DNA of 64,000 nt, taken from contig OY282375.1 in NCBI GenBank assembly GCA_958295825.1, positions 124,001 through 188,000 of the forward strand. Direction: 5' to 3'. Positions 27,786 to 36,155 of the stretch are shown piece after piece (the first letter of the stretch is position 1; every line of letters begins with the position of its first letter). Below the pieces are notes generated by a model that saw only the letters and a program-made list of their open reading frames with translations, was not told where the DNA came from and made no database searches. Both the position numbers and the translations under genes were made by a program. This DNA comes from an uncultured Candidatus Entotheonella sp. (lineage in GTDB: Bacteria; Tectomicrobia; Entotheonellia; Entotheonellales; Entotheonellaceae).

Positions 27786-28729
27786 ACCGGGTTGAGAACG
27801 ACCTTGCCGAAAAACGCCGAGCTTTCCAGCAGGCGGTGCGCCGCTGCGGCGTCCTGCAAGGGAAAGCGCTGGTGAATGACCGAACGCACGCGGCCCAGGT
27901 CGACGAGCCGTAGCAACTCGCGCATGTCGCCGGGCGAGCCACGCCCGACCCCCATGATGCTCAGGGCGCGCGTAAATACCTGCCCCAGATGCAACTCGAC
28001 ACGATGACCGGCGGTGACGCCGCAGGTCACCAGACGTCCGTTCACGGCGAGGCTACGAAAGCACTCGGGCCAAACCGCGGCGCCGACGTGCTCGATAATC
28101 ACGTCCGCCCCGTCGCCGTCGGTCAGTTCCCGCACCCGTGCGCTCACGTCCTCCGTGTAGTGGTTGATGACCGCCTCGGCGCCGATCCGTTGCGCCCGGC
28201 TCAGCTTGTCGTCGCTCCCCGCGGTGGCGATAACGCGCGCGCCAACGGCCTTGGCGATCTGTACGGCAAAGCTGCTGACACCGCTGCCGGCGGCCATCAC
28301 CAGCACCGCTTCCCCCGGCCGGACGCGGGCGCGGTTGATCAGCATCTGATAGGCCGTCAGCCCCGCCGTGGGCAGCGCCCCGGCCTCGTCGTACGAACAG
28401 CTCTGCGTGAGATGAAAGGTGCGCTCGGCAGGTGCCACGGCGTATTCCGCGTAACTGCCGGTGCCGCTGGCGACGACGCGGTCACCGACCTGAAAGCCTT
28501 GCGCCTCGGAACCGAACCCCGCCACCTCACCGGCGATGTCGCGCCCCAGAATATGCGGTGGGGTGATTCGGGTGCCGTGCGACCCTTCCCGCATGAAAAT
28601 GTCCAGACGGTTCAGCGACGTAGCGGCCACGCGGATCAGCACGTCGTTAGGCCCCGGGCGCGGCTCCGGCAGGTCGCCGTAGATCAGCACCTCCGGCGGG
28701 CCCGTTTTCTCGACGTAGACGGCTTTCAT
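27782..28729 (-). CDS. Zinc-type/quinone-oxidoreductase-like MDR dehydrogenase
   Basis: This 315-residue medium-chain dehydrogenase/reductase of the quinone oxidoreductase group starts MKAVYVEKTGPPEVL. It has a GroES-like N-terminal domain (SLNRLDIFMREG; PHILGRDIAGEV) and a Rossmann domain (GEAVLVMAAGSGVSSFAVQI, then GARVIATAGSDDK) that binds NAD(P)H. The lobe cysteines of zinc alcohol dehydrogenases are absent. Its ATG overlaps the stop of the upstream amidase by four bases, so the two are translationally coupled. The substrate is unknown. Confidence 0.88.
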   Translation of the reverse strand: MKAVYVEKTGPPEVLIYGDLPEPRPGPNDVLIRVAATSLNRLDIFMREGSHGTRITPPHILGRDIAGEVAGFGSEAQGFQVGDRVVASGTGSYAEYAVAPAERTFHLTQSCSYDEAGALPTAGLTAYQMLINRARVRPGEAVLVMAAGSGVSSFAVQIAKAVGARVIATAGSDDKLSRAQRIGAEAVINHYTEDVSARVRELTDGDGADVIIEHVGAAVWPECFRSLAVNGRLVTCGVTAGHRVELHLGQVFTRALSIMGVGRGSPGDMRELLRLVDLGRVRSVIHQRFPLQDAAAAHRLLESSAFFGKVVLNPV

Positions 28730-30165
28730 GACCCCTCCCTTCCCGAGCAGTCCGGCAGAACCGGCACCCGCCGATGCCACGGGGTGTGTTGCTCATAAGC
28801 GTGCGCCAAGCGCAGCACGGTGTTCTCGTCGAACGGCCGCCCGACGATCTGCAGGCCGACAGGAAGGCCCCTGTCATCGAATCCACAGGGCAGTGACAGG
28901 GCCGGCGAGCCGGTCATGTTGAACGCGCGGGTGAGGCGCGCGAGGTTGGCGGCAACCACAACGTCCTCTCCGGCGATGCGCACCACCGGCTCATCGACGC
29001 GGGCGGCAGTCATCAGGGTCGTGGGGGTAACAAGGGCATCGACCGACTGCAAGGCTTGCGAGACCTCCTGGATCAGGAGCGAGCGGAAACGCTGCGCCTT
29101 GAGGTATTGCGCGCCGGTGACCGTGGCGCCGAGCGCCAAGCGGACGCGCACGTCGGAGCCGTATGCCTGCCAGTGATTGCGCAGCAGGGTTTCGTGTACT
29201 GCGTAGGCTTCCACGACCATTAACGTTAGCGAGGCGGTCGGCACGTGGCGCATGAGCGGTAGGTCCACGTCCACGCAGGCGACACCGAGGCCGTCCAATG
29301 CGGCCACGGCAGCTTCGACCGCCGCGGCCACCTGCGGGTCGATCTGCTCAAAGAACAACGCGCGGGGTACGCCGACACGCAGGCCGCGCACATTTCCCGT
29401 GAGTTGCTGCGTGTAGTCCGGCACGGGCAGGCGGCTGGTGGTGGGGTCGTTGGGATCATATCCGGCGATGGCCTGCAGCACGATCGCGGCATCGGCGACG
29501 CTGCGGGTCAGCGGGCCAGGGTGATCCAGTGACCAGCACAATGGGTAGACACCGTAGCGGCTCACCCGTCCGTAGGTCGGTTTCAGCCCCACAACGCCGC
29601 TCAGCGAGGCCGGAATGCGTATGGAGCCGCCAGTGTCCGAACCCAGCGTGCCCATGGCCAGCCCGGCGCCGGTGGCCACCCCCGAGCCGCCGCTGGAGCC
29701 GCCCGGAATGCGCTCGCCATCCCACGGGTTGCGCGGTGTGCCGTAATGCGGATTGATCGAGGTGCCGCCCCAGGCGAATTCGTGCATGTTCAGCGTGCCC
29801 AGCAAAACGGCGCCGGCGTCCTCCAGCCGCTGGTTCACGGTTGCCTGCTGCTCAGCAACGTGCTCCGCCAGAATGGTCGAGCCGCACGTCATGCGCTCGC
29901 CCTTGATGGCGTACAGGTCCTTTACCGCCACCGGCACGCCGTGCAGCGGTCCCCGGTGCTGGCCGTCCCGTATCTCCGCCTCGGCCCGGCGCGCCGCGGC
30001 CATGGCGCGTTCCGGCAAGACCGTCAGATAGGCCTTCAACGTCCCGTTCAGCCGTTCGATGCGTGCCAGATGCGCGGCGGTCACCTCTACTGGCGATACC
30101 TGGCCCTTGCGCAGGCGCGCCGCCATGTCCGCAATCGTCCCACTCGTCAGTTCCTCATTCGTCAT
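28726..30165 (-). CDS. Amidase-signature enzyme (GatA-like)
   Basis: This 479-residue amidase has the Ser-cisSer-Lys triad at Lys82 (VPVAVKDLY), Ser158 (GGSSGGSG) and Ser181 (SDTGGSIRIP). Family members hydrolyse amides or, as GatA, supply ammonia to Glu-tRNA(Gln). Because this organism has GlnS and the upstream partner is only a short GatC-like protein with no gatB, it is more likely a catabolic amidase such as the AtzE type. The start at 30165 (MTNEELTSG) is chosen because it overlaps the preceding gene by 11 bases. It is co-transcribed with the downstream oxidoreductase. Confidence 0.87.
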   Translation of the reverse strand: MTNEELTSGTIADMAARLRKGQVSPVEVTAAHLARIERLNGTLKAYLTVLPERAMAAARRAEAEIRDGQHRGPLHGVPVAVKDLYAIKGERMTCGSTILAEHVAEQQATVNQRLEDAGAVLLGTLNMHEFAWGGTSINPHYGTPRNPWDGERIPGGSSGGSGVATGAGLAMGTLGSDTGGSIRIPASLSGVVGLKPTYGRVSRYGVYPLCWSLDHPGPLTRSVADAAIVLQAIAGYDPNDPTTSRLPVPDYTQQLTGNVRGLRVGVPRALFFEQIDPQVAAAVEAAVAALDGLGVACVDVDLPLMRHVPTASLTLMVVEAYAVHETLLRNHWQAYGSDVRVRLALGATVTGAQYLKAQRFRSLLIQEVSQALQSVDALVTPTTLMTAARVDEPVVRIAGEDVVVAANLARLTRAFNMTGSPALSLPCGFDDRGLPVGLQIVGRPFDENTVLRLAHAYEQHTPWHRRVPVLPDCSGREGS

Positions 30166-30352
30166 GGCCATTTTCCTCAGAACAGTCAAACTCGACCGCA
30201 GGCTCGGCTGCGCTCAGGTCGAGCGAATCCAGTGCCTTCAGTCCAGCTTGCAACATTTCCGACTGCGCCTCCACCTGTGCCCATTCCGCCTCCGACAGTG
30301 TGGCGCCGGCCGTTTCCGTCACCAAGTGCCACAGGGTTTCCTTGTTGGTCAT
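30155..30352 (-). CDS. GatC/AtzG-like small amidase subunit
   Basis: This 65-residue protein starts MTNKETLWHLV after GAGGTGATCGTT and ends with LQAGLKALDSLDLSAAEPAV, the short helix plus Leu-Asp-rich tail seen in GatC and AtzG. Such peptides wrap around the amidase and stabilise it. It overlaps the amidase gene and is the first gene of the operon. A full AtzG would have a similar length, so this looks complete. Confidence 0.6.
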   Translation of the reverse strand: MTNKETLWHLVTETAGATLSEAEWAQVEAQSEMLQAGLKALDSLDLSAAEPAVEFDCSEENGHDE

Positions 30353-30538
30353 AACGATCACCTCAGAGTGTTGTGTCTTTGTTCTGGCAGCACAGCCGCG
30401 AAGAAAAGAGAGCCATGCTGCCATGTGATCTCAAATTGGGGCCAGAAGGCGCGGCTGCAGATAGCGGGAGACCGACTGCCGCTTCAACGTCGCGCGGTGG
30501 AAGTATGGCCGAACCCATTCGTCGCTATTCAAAAACGA

Positions 30539-31162
30539 TCAGGGCACGACACCAACGAGCACCAACGGCACAGCCGGAACCCCGCGTCCCTGCCGCAGCA
30601 CATTCAGCAAATCCCGTTCGTAGTAGGGAACCCCGGACGATATATTCTGTTCCAATTCCTTCATGGGGAGTATTTCCACGCCCACGTCGATGACGTCAGA
30701 CACATAGAAACTGAGGTGCTTGACGAACAGGTCGTGAGCGACGAAAGCATATTTGCCAAACTGCACTTCAACGGCAACACGTTCCTTTACGAAGTCGGTT
30801 TGGTTATAGGATTTGATCGGCGTGTATCCAGCTTCTTCAATGGCTTGCTCCTGTTCGGACTCAGGCAGGCTGTGGACGCCGCGCAATAACTTCTCATCCG
30901 ATGTCACCCAAAATACGTTGCGGCGCTCCTCCCAATGATGCGCCCGGAATCCATCCCTGAACGCTTGGTTCATTTCGCTTGGCGAGTACAGCAGTCGGCC
31001 CCGCATAGTTTTTTCCTTGGAAATCTTCGTGCGGCCAGCAAAGGCGTCCACCCTCGCTATGACGTCTTGAACTTCTTCCCACAACTTCTTGCGGTGAACG
31101 AGCAGATATTCCTCGCCGTTGAGGTGGAATAGCGGGCCTTGATCTGCATCAATGCCCCCCAT
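30539..31162 (-). CDS. Type II restriction endonuclease, BglII/BstYI family
   Basis: This 207-residue protein has the features of BglII-family enzymes: RRNVFWVTSDEKL..., YTPIKSYNQTDFVKERVAVEVQFGKYAFVAHDLFVKHL with the acidic and E-x-Q catalytic-core residues, and the GVEILPMKELEQNISSGVPYYERDLLN segment. By family, it would cut within RGATCY-like sites; the exact specificity cannot be read. It overlaps the upstream methyltransferase by 14 bases, giving a compact restriction-modification operon. Confidence 0.75.
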   Translation of the reverse strand: MGGIDADQGPLFHLNGEEYLLVHRKKLWEEVQDVIARVDAFAGRTKISKEKTMRGRLLYSPSEMNQAFRDGFRAHHWEERRNVFWVTSDEKLLRGVHSLPESEQEQAIEEAGYTPIKSYNQTDFVKERVAVEVQFGKYAFVAHDLFVKHLSFYVSDVIDVGVEILPMKELEQNISSGVPYYERDLLNVLRQGRGVPAVPLVLVGVVP

Positions 31163-32084
31163 TGGGCTTGTTGGGGTCGTAGATGGGCTTGCCCATGGGG
31201 CGCGTGCGGAGCCGGCCGGCCCTCAGTTGGTCGACGCGTTGAAGGGCGATGTCCACGTACTCCGGCACGATGTCACAGCCGTACGCCCGCCGCTCATGCC
31301 TGAGCGCGGCAATGACGGACGACCCGACGCCCATGTAGGGATCAAGGACAACATCGTTTTCGTTTGTCATGGAGAGAACCAGGCGCTCCACCAGCTCGAC
31401 GGGAAACTGGCAGGGATGCGCGGTTTTTTCGGGATGGTTGCTTTTGACGTTCGGGAATTCCCACACGTCGCCCGGGTTCTTGCCCTTCGGGTTTCCCGAC
31501 AGCTTGCCGACATTTGGCCCCTTGAAATGGCGCTTGCCGGGATATTTGGACGGAACCCGGATGGGGTCCAGATTCCACGTGTAGCGGTCGCCTTTTGTCC
31601 ACCAATTGATCGTCTCGTAGCGGCCCGACAACCGCCGTGTACAATGCAAGCCGTGTCCAAAGTGCCACACGATACGGTTGCGCAGCTTGAGACCCTGGGC
31701 ACGGAAAAGCGGGTACAGGACGGCATCCAAGGGCACGATCTCGCCGTCATCGACGTAGTTGCCGACCTGCCAGCAGATCGACCCATGAGGATGCAGGACG
31801 CGGACGCTCTCCTGGATGACGCGCGCCTGTTTGTCCAGGTAATCGGCGAGCGATAGTTTGTCCTCGTAACCCTTGCCGATGTTGTATGGGGGCGAGGTGA
31901 CAACCAGCTTGACGCGCCCATCGGCAAGGCGTTCCATGAAGGACAGATTGTCCTCGCACGCCAGGATGGGCTCGTTGCGGACATCGTCGGCGGGTGCGGT
32001 TGTGTGTGGCAAGATTGGTGACGTTTTGAGCAGCGGCGCCGGGAAGGACAGAATCCCTTGGGCATTCTCTGTTCTGTCAGGCAT
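31149..32084 (-). CDS. Site-specific DNA methyltransferase (beta class, N4-cytosine or N6-adenine)
   Basis: This 311-residue methyltransferase has catalytic motif IV TSPPYN near residues 63-68, followed by the target region, and SAM-binding motif I DVVLDPYMGVGSSVIAA near the C-terminus, the circular order of the beta class. The TSPPY form is common in N4-cytosine enzymes. It is paired with a BglII-family nuclease and presumably protects its site. The start at 32084 is placed by TGAGGAG upstream; the coding frame extends further without a better site. Motif I has DPYMGVG rather than DPFxGxG, a mild variant. Confidence 0.85.
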   Translation of the reverse strand: MPDRTENAQGILSFPAPLLKTSPILPHTTAPADDVRNEPILACEDNLSFMERLADGRVKLVVTSPPYNIGKGYEDKLSLADYLDKQARVIQESVRVLHPHGSICWQVGNYVDDGEIVPLDAVLYPLFRAQGLKLRNRIVWHFGHGLHCTRRLSGRYETINWWTKGDRYTWNLDPIRVPSKYPGKRHFKGPNVGKLSGNPKGKNPGDVWEFPNVKSNHPEKTAHPCQFPVELVERLVLSMTNENDVVLDPYMGVGSSVIAALRHERRAYGCDIVPEYVDIALQRVDQLRAGRLRTRPMGKPIYDPNKPNGGH

Positions 32085-32098
32085 GTGGAATGCGCTCC

Positions 32099-32923
32099 TC
32101 AACCGAACGAGGCGCACTGTACCCGTCGGCAGGCGAGGAATTGTTTGAGGGTTTGGGCGCAGGCGGCGCCGTGGGAGCAGACCAGGCCATGGCGGGCGGC
32201 GGCGAAGACTTGCAGTTCGCTATGCGGAATGTGACGGTGCATCTCAAGGAAAATTTCCAACGAGATGAACGGGCTGGCGTTCGGCGCCAGGATCAGGGTG
32301 GGCACGGTAATGCGCTGCAGCATCGGCGTGAGATCGGTGCCCAGCAGCAGGTCGGCGAGATCAAGGGTGCTATCAGCGGAAGTGGCGGCCTGTTCGCGGT
32401 GAAACCACTCGGCAATCGGCGTGGGAACCCCGCCGTCGTGAAACCGCAGGTCCATCATCATGCGCGACCACGCTTCCATGCCGTGCTGTTCGATATAGGC
32501 ACGCCATTCGCCAGCGCGCTGAATCGAGCCGCCGCGATGCGCCGCCGAGCAGACCGTGAGGCTGTCCAGCACGTTGCCGTGCGCGATGGCGAGCGCCAGC
32601 GCCACGGTGCCGCCAAGCGATTCGCCAACGAGGTGGAACGCTGCCGCGCCCGCCGCCCGGGCCACGGCCAGCACGTCCTCGACCAACAGATCCATGGTCC
32701 AGGGGAAGCCCGCCCCCGGCGCCGTTGAGCGGCCGAAGCCACGCGTGTCGAAACGCACCAAGCGGTACCGGTCCGCCAACACCGGCAGCCAGGCGCTCCA
32801 GATGCCGTGGGTGGTGCTCACCCCGTGGCAGAACACGACCGTGCCGGGATTTTCGACCCAAGGGGGCGTCAGGTCCGTCACCTCGTAATACAGAGAACCC
32901 GGCTCCCGTTCCAACCATGGCAT
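32099..32923 (-). CDS. Alpha/beta-fold hydrolase
   Basis: This 274-residue hydrolase starts MPWLEREPGSLYYEV after AAAGGAGTGCAACAAA. The oxyanion strand is VVFCHGVSTTHGIW, the nucleophile elbow is HLVGESLGG (Ser), and the C-terminal His segment is AAARHGLVCSHG. It resembles 3-oxoadipate enol-lactonase and other small ester hydrolases, so the substrate is open. It ends 15 bases before the start chosen for the methyltransferase but is probably a separate unit. Confidence 0.8.
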   Translation of the reverse strand: MPWLEREPGSLYYEVTDLTPPWVENPGTVVFCHGVSTTHGIWSAWLPVLADRYRLVRFDTRGFGRSTAPGAGFPWTMDLLVEDVLAVARAAGAAAFHLVGESLGGTVALALAIAHGNVLDSLTVCSAAHRGGSIQRAGEWRAYIEQHGMEAWSRMMMDLRFHDGGVPTPIAEWFHREQAATSADSTLDLADLLLGTDLTPMLQRITVPTLILAPNASPFISLEIFLEMHRHIPHSELQVFAAARHGLVCSHGAACAQTLKQFLACRRVQCASFG

Positions 32924-33183
32924 TTTGTTGCACTCCTTTATCATCCGGCCTTGCCGGTCCGATTGGATGGTTACGGCGGCTGTGGACGCCCCCAACCCCG
33001 GCATCATAACGCGCTCGCCGTGCAAGGGGAAGAGCCCCCGTCAACAGCCCCTGTATTGCTGACTGCATTCACAAAATTTTCATTTTTCGCAACGCAATCG
33101 TCGCCCTGAATACGCAGGCTATGTGCAGATTAACCCGCAGGCTTCATCCGGCGAGGCACAACCGACAACGAGAGCAACTATCG

Positions 33184-34257
33184 ATGGACGCCGCACTCCC
33201 TGTCGAGGCCGGGAAATCCCATCTCTGTGTGGTGACTGAAACCTACCCGCCCGAAGTCAACGGCGTCGCGCTGACCCTGGCCCGGCTGCTGAACGGCTTG
33301 CGAGAGCGCGGGCACGCAGTGTCTCTGGTGCGCCCGCGCCAGAAACGTGGCGAGCGCACCGACAGCGCCGCGAGCTTCCCAGTGACCCTGGTTCCTTCCC
33401 TGCCCTTGCCCGGTTACGACGGGCTGCACATCGGCCTGCCGGCCAACAGGTTGCTGCGCCAAAACTGGACGCGGCAGCGCCCGGATGCGGTGTACGTTGC
33501 AACCGAGGGGCCTCTCGGCGTGTCGGCGGTGCGGGCAGCGCTGCGCCTCGGCGTTCCCGTGTTCAGCGGCTTTCACACCAATTTCCACAGCTACAGCCAG
33601 CATTACCGCCTGGGTTGGCTGCAGCCCGTTGTGTTGCGCTACCTGCGCTGGTTTCACAATCGCACGCGCGGCACGCTGGCGCCGAGCCGCGACCTGCGCG
33701 ACCGGCTGCAGGAGCTGGGCTTCCGAAATGTCAGCGTTCTTGGGTGCGGTGTCGACGCTCAACTGTTCAACCCACAGCATCGCAGTGCCGACCTACGCCG
33801 CAAATGGAGCGCAGCGCCGGGCGACCCCGTGGCGCTGTATGTCGGGCGGGTGGCGCCCGAAAAGAACGTTGAGCTGGCGATCACTGCCTTTCGGGCCATG
33901 CAACGTCGGAACGGGGCGGCCAAGCTGGTCATTGTCGGCGACGGCCCGCTGCACGCCAAGTTGCAACAGGAACATCCCGACCTGAGCTTCGAGGGTCTGC
34001 GCCGCGGCGAACAGTTGGCCGCCGCCCGCATGCACGTCACGTCCAGCCAGACCGGCCTGCGGGTGCCCTACGCCGACGCGGACGCCTTTGTCGATGCCGC
34101 CGTCCTTCTCACGGAGGACTCGACTCTGCGCAACCGTATCCGCCGGCAGGCCCGCGCCCATGCCGCCGCGCTGGACTGGCAGGCCGTCGTGGACCGCTTC
34201 GCCGCTCTGCTGACCGATGCGCCGAACGGGCCAGGGCATCAACCCGGAGATAAATGA
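33184..34257 (+). pseudogene. Family 4 glycosyltransferase with in-frame deletion of the catalytic motif
   Basis: The 357-residue frame matches GT4 enzymes of the type that modify diacylglycerol or glycolipids: VTETYPPEVNGVALTLARLL, FSGFHTNFHSYSQHY, then the Rossmann C-terminal domain (ALYVGRVAPEKNVELAI; LVIVGDGPLHAKL). After FEGLRRGEQLAA the sequence jumps to ARMHVTSSQTGLRVPYADAD. Compared with the family, about 35-40 residues are missing, including the FPSxTETFGNVTLEAMASG region with the EX7E donor-binding motif. The deletion keeps the frame. The protein may fold but is unlikely to be an active transferase. Its stop overlaps the next, also broken, gene. Confidence 0.72.
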
Positions 34258-35225
34258 AAACCGCACCAACCATGAGGGTGACGTGTGGCTTGAAATGACA
34301 CTGCAACGCTGGCTGCTGGGCTGCCTCGGTTCGGGTATTGCGGTGGACTGCCAGTTGCAGATGCAGGAGGCTGGCTCTTGCTCGCCGCGCTCGGCGTGGC
34401 TGGGGATACGCGGTGGACGCAGGCTCTTCAACGCCGTCTACACCCTGCGTGCCGCCGCCCTGACGCCCGTTACGCGAGACATTCAATCTGTGCTCGGTGG
34501 TGACGCCTCCAAGGGTCCGAAATTACGTGACGTGGGCGGCTCCTACGGGGTCAAACGTGGCCGGCTTCGAGCATTACAAGGAATGGATGCGGAAGGGCCT
34601 GGAACGGGTAAAGGACGTCGGCCCGGTTCTCGGGCTGCTGCACCCGTTGGTGGCCGATAACATCGCACTGCTCAAGTCGATTTCCGGCTTCGACGGGGTA
34701 TCATTCCACATGAGCGGCACCGAAGCCGCCATGGCCGCGGTGCGGCTGGCGCGGTTCAATACCCGCCGCAAGCTCATCGTGGCGTTTTCGGGCGCCTACC
34801 ACGGTTGGTGGGACGGCGTACAGCCGGGGCTCGGCAGCAAGCGCGCCATCAGCGCTTGCCTCACCCTGCGGGACGTGCACCCGGCCTCGCTCGATGTGAT
34901 CCGGCGCCACGCCGGGGAAATCGCCGACGTGCTGATCAACCCAGCGCAATCGTTTCACCCCAACACCCCGCCGCCCAGTGACGCGGTGCTGCTCACCAGC
35001 ACCGTGCGGCAGACGCAGGACCTCACCTCCGACTACGCCAGCTGCGCGAAGTGTGCCGGGAGTGCGACGTACCGCTACTCTTCGACGAAGGTGTGCAGCG
35101 GTTTTCGCCTCGCCCCGGGTGGTGCGCAGGCCTACTTCGGCGTGCAGGCGGATATGGTCGCCGGCGGCATATCCATCGGCGTGGTGTGCGGCGGCCGCAA
35201 GGCCTCATGCATGAATGTCCACAGG
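34254..35225 (+). pseudogene. Class III aminotransferase (glutamate-1-semialdehyde aminomutase-like) gene, broken
   Basis: From about 34560 the sequence encodes a PLP fold-type I enzyme: FEHYKEWMRKGLERVKDVGP, GFDGVSFHMSGTEAAMAAVR, FSGAYHGWWDGVQPG and VLINPAQSFHPN. Around 35070 the frame shifts: CRECDVPLLFDE is in one frame and SGFRLAPGGAQAYFGVQADM in another. The PLP-lysine segment and the C-terminal third are missing after about 35220. Other frameshifts lie between 34254 and 34550. The ATG overlaps the glycosyltransferase stop, so the pair was an operon that has since decayed. Confidence 0.7.
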
Positions 35226-35288
35226 CCCCAACCTATCTTCATAGCCATGACGAGTTATGCCTTCTGAATTTCAGCCTATCCCATCAAT

Positions 35289-36155
35289 TCAAAGCTGTTG
35301 GGCTCCTAGGGCCGCCAGTACGGTAGGCAACGCCAGAACCGCTTCTTGCAAACAAGTGCGCAGGCGCACGATATTTGCCTCGTCCTTGGCGGGAATTTCG
35401 CCGCGCGATACCTGGGCGATGAATTCCTGCCGCTGGGTCGTCATCAGCAGGGAAGCATTGATTTCCAACTGAACGGCGTGCTGCCGGTCGCTGATTGGCT
35501 TCCCATAGGTCACCACCAGATTGCCGCCCGTATACCCGCTGATGTTGTGGTGCACCTCGAAGCCGTGGCGCGTGAAGATGGTCGTGATCGGTTCCACCAG
35601 TGCCGCGTCGCACGTCGCCCCCCGTCTGGTTCCAATAATAATCTCGTAATCCTTCATGCGTCGCGGGCTGCCCGTGTGCCCGTCGATGAGCAGGGCGTAC
35701 CCGTAGGCAGCGCGAATCTCGCCGAGCAGACGTTCGAGCGTGGCGTAATATGGGTCGTAATACGTCTTCAGGCGGCTTTCAAGCTGGTCCAGCCCGAGCG
35801 GCTTGGCAAAGATGGGCGCGTCGCGAATGGTATGGGTGCGCGCCACGCCACGATGCGAACGAATCGTGGCGCCCTCTATCTCGAAATCATCGCGGCGGCG
35901 GTTCACGTCTACAAAGATGCGCGACAGCGGCGTTGCCAGCACGGTAGCGCCTTGTTCGTGCAGGTCGGCGTAGAGGTCGCCGACGAAGGTGTCGGCAAAT
36001 CCGTAGGCGAAGGTTTCAAACCAGGGCTCGCAATAGTCGGCGGCGGTCATGCCGGGCAGGGGTTGTGTGCCGAAGTGGGGAATGCTCACCAGGATGGGGC
36101 TGCGGGACGGCCCGGCGGCAGCGGGGTATTTGACAATAGGAAACGCCTGCGTCAT
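35289..36155 (-). CDS. N-formylglutamate amidohydrolase family protein
   Basis: This 288-residue FGase-fold protein has SPILVSIPHFGT, the TPLSRIFVDVNRRRDD segment, ALLIDGHTGSP with the metal-binding Asp-x-His, and the QLEINASLLM C-terminal motif. Classical members (HutG) hydrolyse N-formyl-L-glutamate in histidine breakdown, but relatives act on other formylated or acylated amino acids. Its ATG overlaps the stop of the upstream larA homologue by four bases. This suggests a linked pathway other than histidine use, since no hut genes are nearby. Confidence 0.82.
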   Translation of the reverse strand: MTQAFPIVKYPAAAGPSRSPILVSIPHFGTQPLPGMTAADYCEPWFETFAYGFADTFVGDLYADLHEQGATVLATPLSRIFVDVNRRRDDFEIEGATIRSHRGVARTHTIRDAPIFAKPLGLDQLESRLKTYYDPYYATLERLLGEIRAAYGYALLIDGHTGSPRRMKDYEIIIGTRRGATCDAALVEPITTIFTRHGFEVHHNISGYTGGNLVVTYGKPISDRQHAVQLEINASLLMTTQRQEFIAQVSRGEIPAKDEANIVRLRTCLQEAVLALPTVLAALGAQQL

